A stretch of 8,891 bases of DNA, from positions 1 to 8,891 of the forward strand of contig JABFRZ010000486.1 of assembly GCA_013140785.1 (NCBI GenBank), in the 5' to 3' direction. The notes beneath the pieces were generated by a model. It did not search any database. It saw only the letters and a program-made list of their open reading frames with translations, and had not been told where the DNA came from. How positions within the stretch are numbered: the stretch's first letter is position 1; each line of letters starts with the position of its first letter. Made by a program: the position numbers and the translations under genes. Of this stretch, positions 7,429-8,891 are shown one piece after another. This DNA is from Planctomycetota bacterium (GTDB lineage: Bacteria; Planctomycetota; UBA1135; GCA-002686595).

Positions 7429-8891
7429 TCAGAGCTCGATCCGGTTCACTTCGCCAGGCACCAGGTCGAGCGCGCGAGTCTCGACCAGGGCGCCAGCCTT
7501 GAGGAGCTTCAGGACCCGCGCGCGCGAGGAAACCGAGACCACGCCCGATCGTCCCTGGACCAGCGGCACACCGGTCCAGGCGTTGGCGCTACCCTCGGTC
7601 AGCACCAGTATGTCGAGCCCCTTCCCGTCCTGGTCGGCCACCGAGATCCCGTCGAAGCGTCCGAGCGGATCCCGCAGCACGACCTCGAGGTGGCAGCGCA
7701 ACTCCACACGGATGTCCAGCGAGTCGCTCGCGACCTCGGCCGCAGCCGGCACGATGTCGTCGCCGCGCACGGACAGCATGGCGCCCGTCTTGGGCACGTC
7801 GTCGAAGCCGAAGCGCCCGTCGGCGTCGGTCGTGACCGAGCCCGCGGGCTGGATGACGACCACCTGCGAGTTGCCGCCAAAGATGCGCGCACGCACGTCG
7901 ATCATCGGACGGTAGAGCGAAACCTGCACGCCCGGGAGGGGCGAGCCGTCCCCGGCCAGCACGCGCCCGTCCACGCGCTCGAACACGTCCGGCGGACCGA
8001 GGCGCACGACGGCTGAGGTGTCGCCGGCCGCGAGCGACTCGCTCGTGATCACCTCGAGTCCGCCCGAGCGCAGGACATCGAGGCGGTAGCGGCGTTGATC
8101 CAGGCCCCCGAGCTCGAAATGCCCGGTGGCGTCGGTATCGACCCAGTGCCACAGGGCCGAGGGCGCGCGCATGTTCGTGGTCCAGTCGTAGAAGTTGTCG
8201 CCGTCCTCGCTCGGCAGGTTGGCCTCCGACTCGAGCGCCATGGGAGGCACCGGCGCGCCGGCCATGAGCGGCTCCAGGTGCGTGGGCATCATTCCGATCG
8301 GCGCGCCGGGCGTCGGATCGTGGACCCAGACCTTGGCGCCGCTCACCGGCTGCGCCTCGTGATCGAGCACGACTCCGCGGATCGTGAGCGCCGGACCGGC
8401 CAGCACCAGCACGACGGAGTCTGGCCAGCCGCTCGAGTCGGCGTCGGGCTCGCCCGGACGCTCGAGACGCGCGGGCAAGAAGCCCGTCTTGACCGCGGTG
8501 ATCACCTCGGCCGTCACGGCGCGCGCCAGCGGGACCTCGAAACGGCCAACTTCGTCGCTGACCACCGAGACGAGCCCGAGGCCGACGCGCGCGCCGCTCA
8601 CGCCGGCTCCGCTTGGGTCGCGCACCTCGCCGCGCAGGACGCCGGCGAACGGCAACTTCGGAGGCGCGAGCACGAGCTCGAGGTCGCGCGTGGGAACGAG
8701 CGGCGCCTCGAGCGCGCCGTGCTCGTAGCCCGCCATGACCGCCGAGAGGATCGAGCCCGGCACGGCCGGAACGCGCTCGAAGGCGAAGCTCCCGTTCGAA
8801 TCGGCGCTGGCGCGCCAGCCGAGCTCGCGACTGGCCTCGAGCAGCTCCTCGAAGCGCGTGCGGAAGCCCTCCGGCAACTCGAAGCGCAGGC
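7429..8891 (-). CDS. Multi-domain carboxypeptidase-regulatory-like (Ig-fold) protein, 5' end missing
   Basis: These are the C-terminal 486 residues of a larger protein. The frame stays open to the right edge, and the first possible start inside the window (TTG at 8877) falls within what looks like domain sequence, so the gene probably begins outside. Successive Ig-fold units of the carboxypeptidase-regulatory type can be seen by their recurring pattern of G-x-V-x-D, G-A-x-V and T-D-x-x-G-x-F. Counting residues from 8877, a partial unit ends with DSNGSFAFERVP (26-37), and units follow at about 79-137, 164-292 and 299-375. The last 100 residues are beta-rich and less clear. The third unit has a 58-residue insert (8146-8319). 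No transmembrane or sorting segment appears at the C-terminus. Such proteins are usually exported, but the signal peptide is not in the window. Its role is unknown; adhesion or envelope structure is plausible. It converges on typA. Confidence 0.8.
   Translation of the reverse strand, partial: LRFELPEGFRTRFEELLEASRELGWRASADSNGSFAFERVPAVPGSILSAVMAGYEHGALEAPLVPTRDLELVLAPPKLPFAGVLRGEVRDPSGAGVSGARVGLGLVSVVSDEVGRFEVPLARAVTAEVITAVKTGFLPARLERPGEPDADSSGWPDSVVLVLAGPALTIRGVVLDHEAQPVSGAKVWVHDPTPGAPIGMMPTHLEPLMAGAPVPPMALESEANLPSEDGDNFYDWTTNMRAPSALWHWVDTDATGHFELGGLDQRRYRLDVLRSGGLEVITSESLAAGDTSAVVRLGPPDVFERVDGRVLAGDGSPLPGVQVSLYRPMIDVRARIFGGNSQVVVIQPAGSVTTDADGRFGFDDVPKTGAMLSVRGDDIVPAAAEVASDSLDIRVELRCHLEVVLRDPLGRFDGISVADQDGKGLDILVLTEGSANAWTGVPLVQGRSGVVSVSSRARVLKLLKAGALVETRALDLVPGEVNRIEL

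Noticed and set aside
5553..7502. Plus-strand 649-codon open frame overlapping typA
   Set aside because: It is an out-of-frame shadow of typA with a low-complexity Arg/Ala/Gly/Pro product.
1..8891. A hidden mobile element, defence island or CRISPR array
   Set aside because: No transposase, integrase, nuclease, direct-repeat array, tRNA or attachment site is visible, and base composition and codon use look even across the window.

Overview
The window is about 8.9 kb of uniformly high-GC, gene-dense bacterial DNA. It holds three complete genes with confident family assignments, one complete uncharacterised gene, and one gene cut by the right edge. No RNA gene, mobile element, CRISPR array or integration scar is visible. 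The protein types suggest a Planctomycetota-like or similar high-GC, secretion-rich environmental bacterium: a choice-of-anchor B beta-propeller with accessory Ig-like domains, a soluble Ser/Thr kinase with TolB-like and TPR regions, and a large carboxypeptidase-regulatory-domain protein. The phylum is inferred from domain style only.

Layout from left to right. (1) 11-2434 (+) encodes a secreted choice-of-anchor B (LVIVD-type) propeller protein with Ig-like, MAM/jelly-roll-like and IPT/TIG domains. It is followed by a perfect 16-bp terminator hairpin. (2) 2508-3275 (-) encodes a 255-aa uncharacterised protein that starts at GTG and has no internal methionine. (3) About 75 bp separate it from the divergent gene 3351-5465 (+), a 704-aa cytoplasmic Ser/Thr protein kinase with a degenerate TolB-like domain and C-terminal TPRs. 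The shared intergenic space has one -10-like element readable on both strands. (4) 5569-7392 (+) encodes the translational GTPase TypA/BipA, preceded by a 103-bp gap that repeats the same CTATCCTA octamer. (5) 7429-8891 (-) is the C-terminal part of a protein built of carboxypeptidase-regulatory-like domains, convergent with typA.

Functionally this looks like an ordinary chromosomal neighbourhood rather than one dedicated system. The only pair whose arrangement suggests a link is the kinase and the divergent 255-aa protein, which share a promoter region. No start codon in the window has a Shine-Dalgarno sequence, and all four visible starts follow a short C-rich tract. This pattern supports the chosen starts and hints at SD-independent initiation. 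I found no clear evidence of a new defence, mobile or biosynthetic system.
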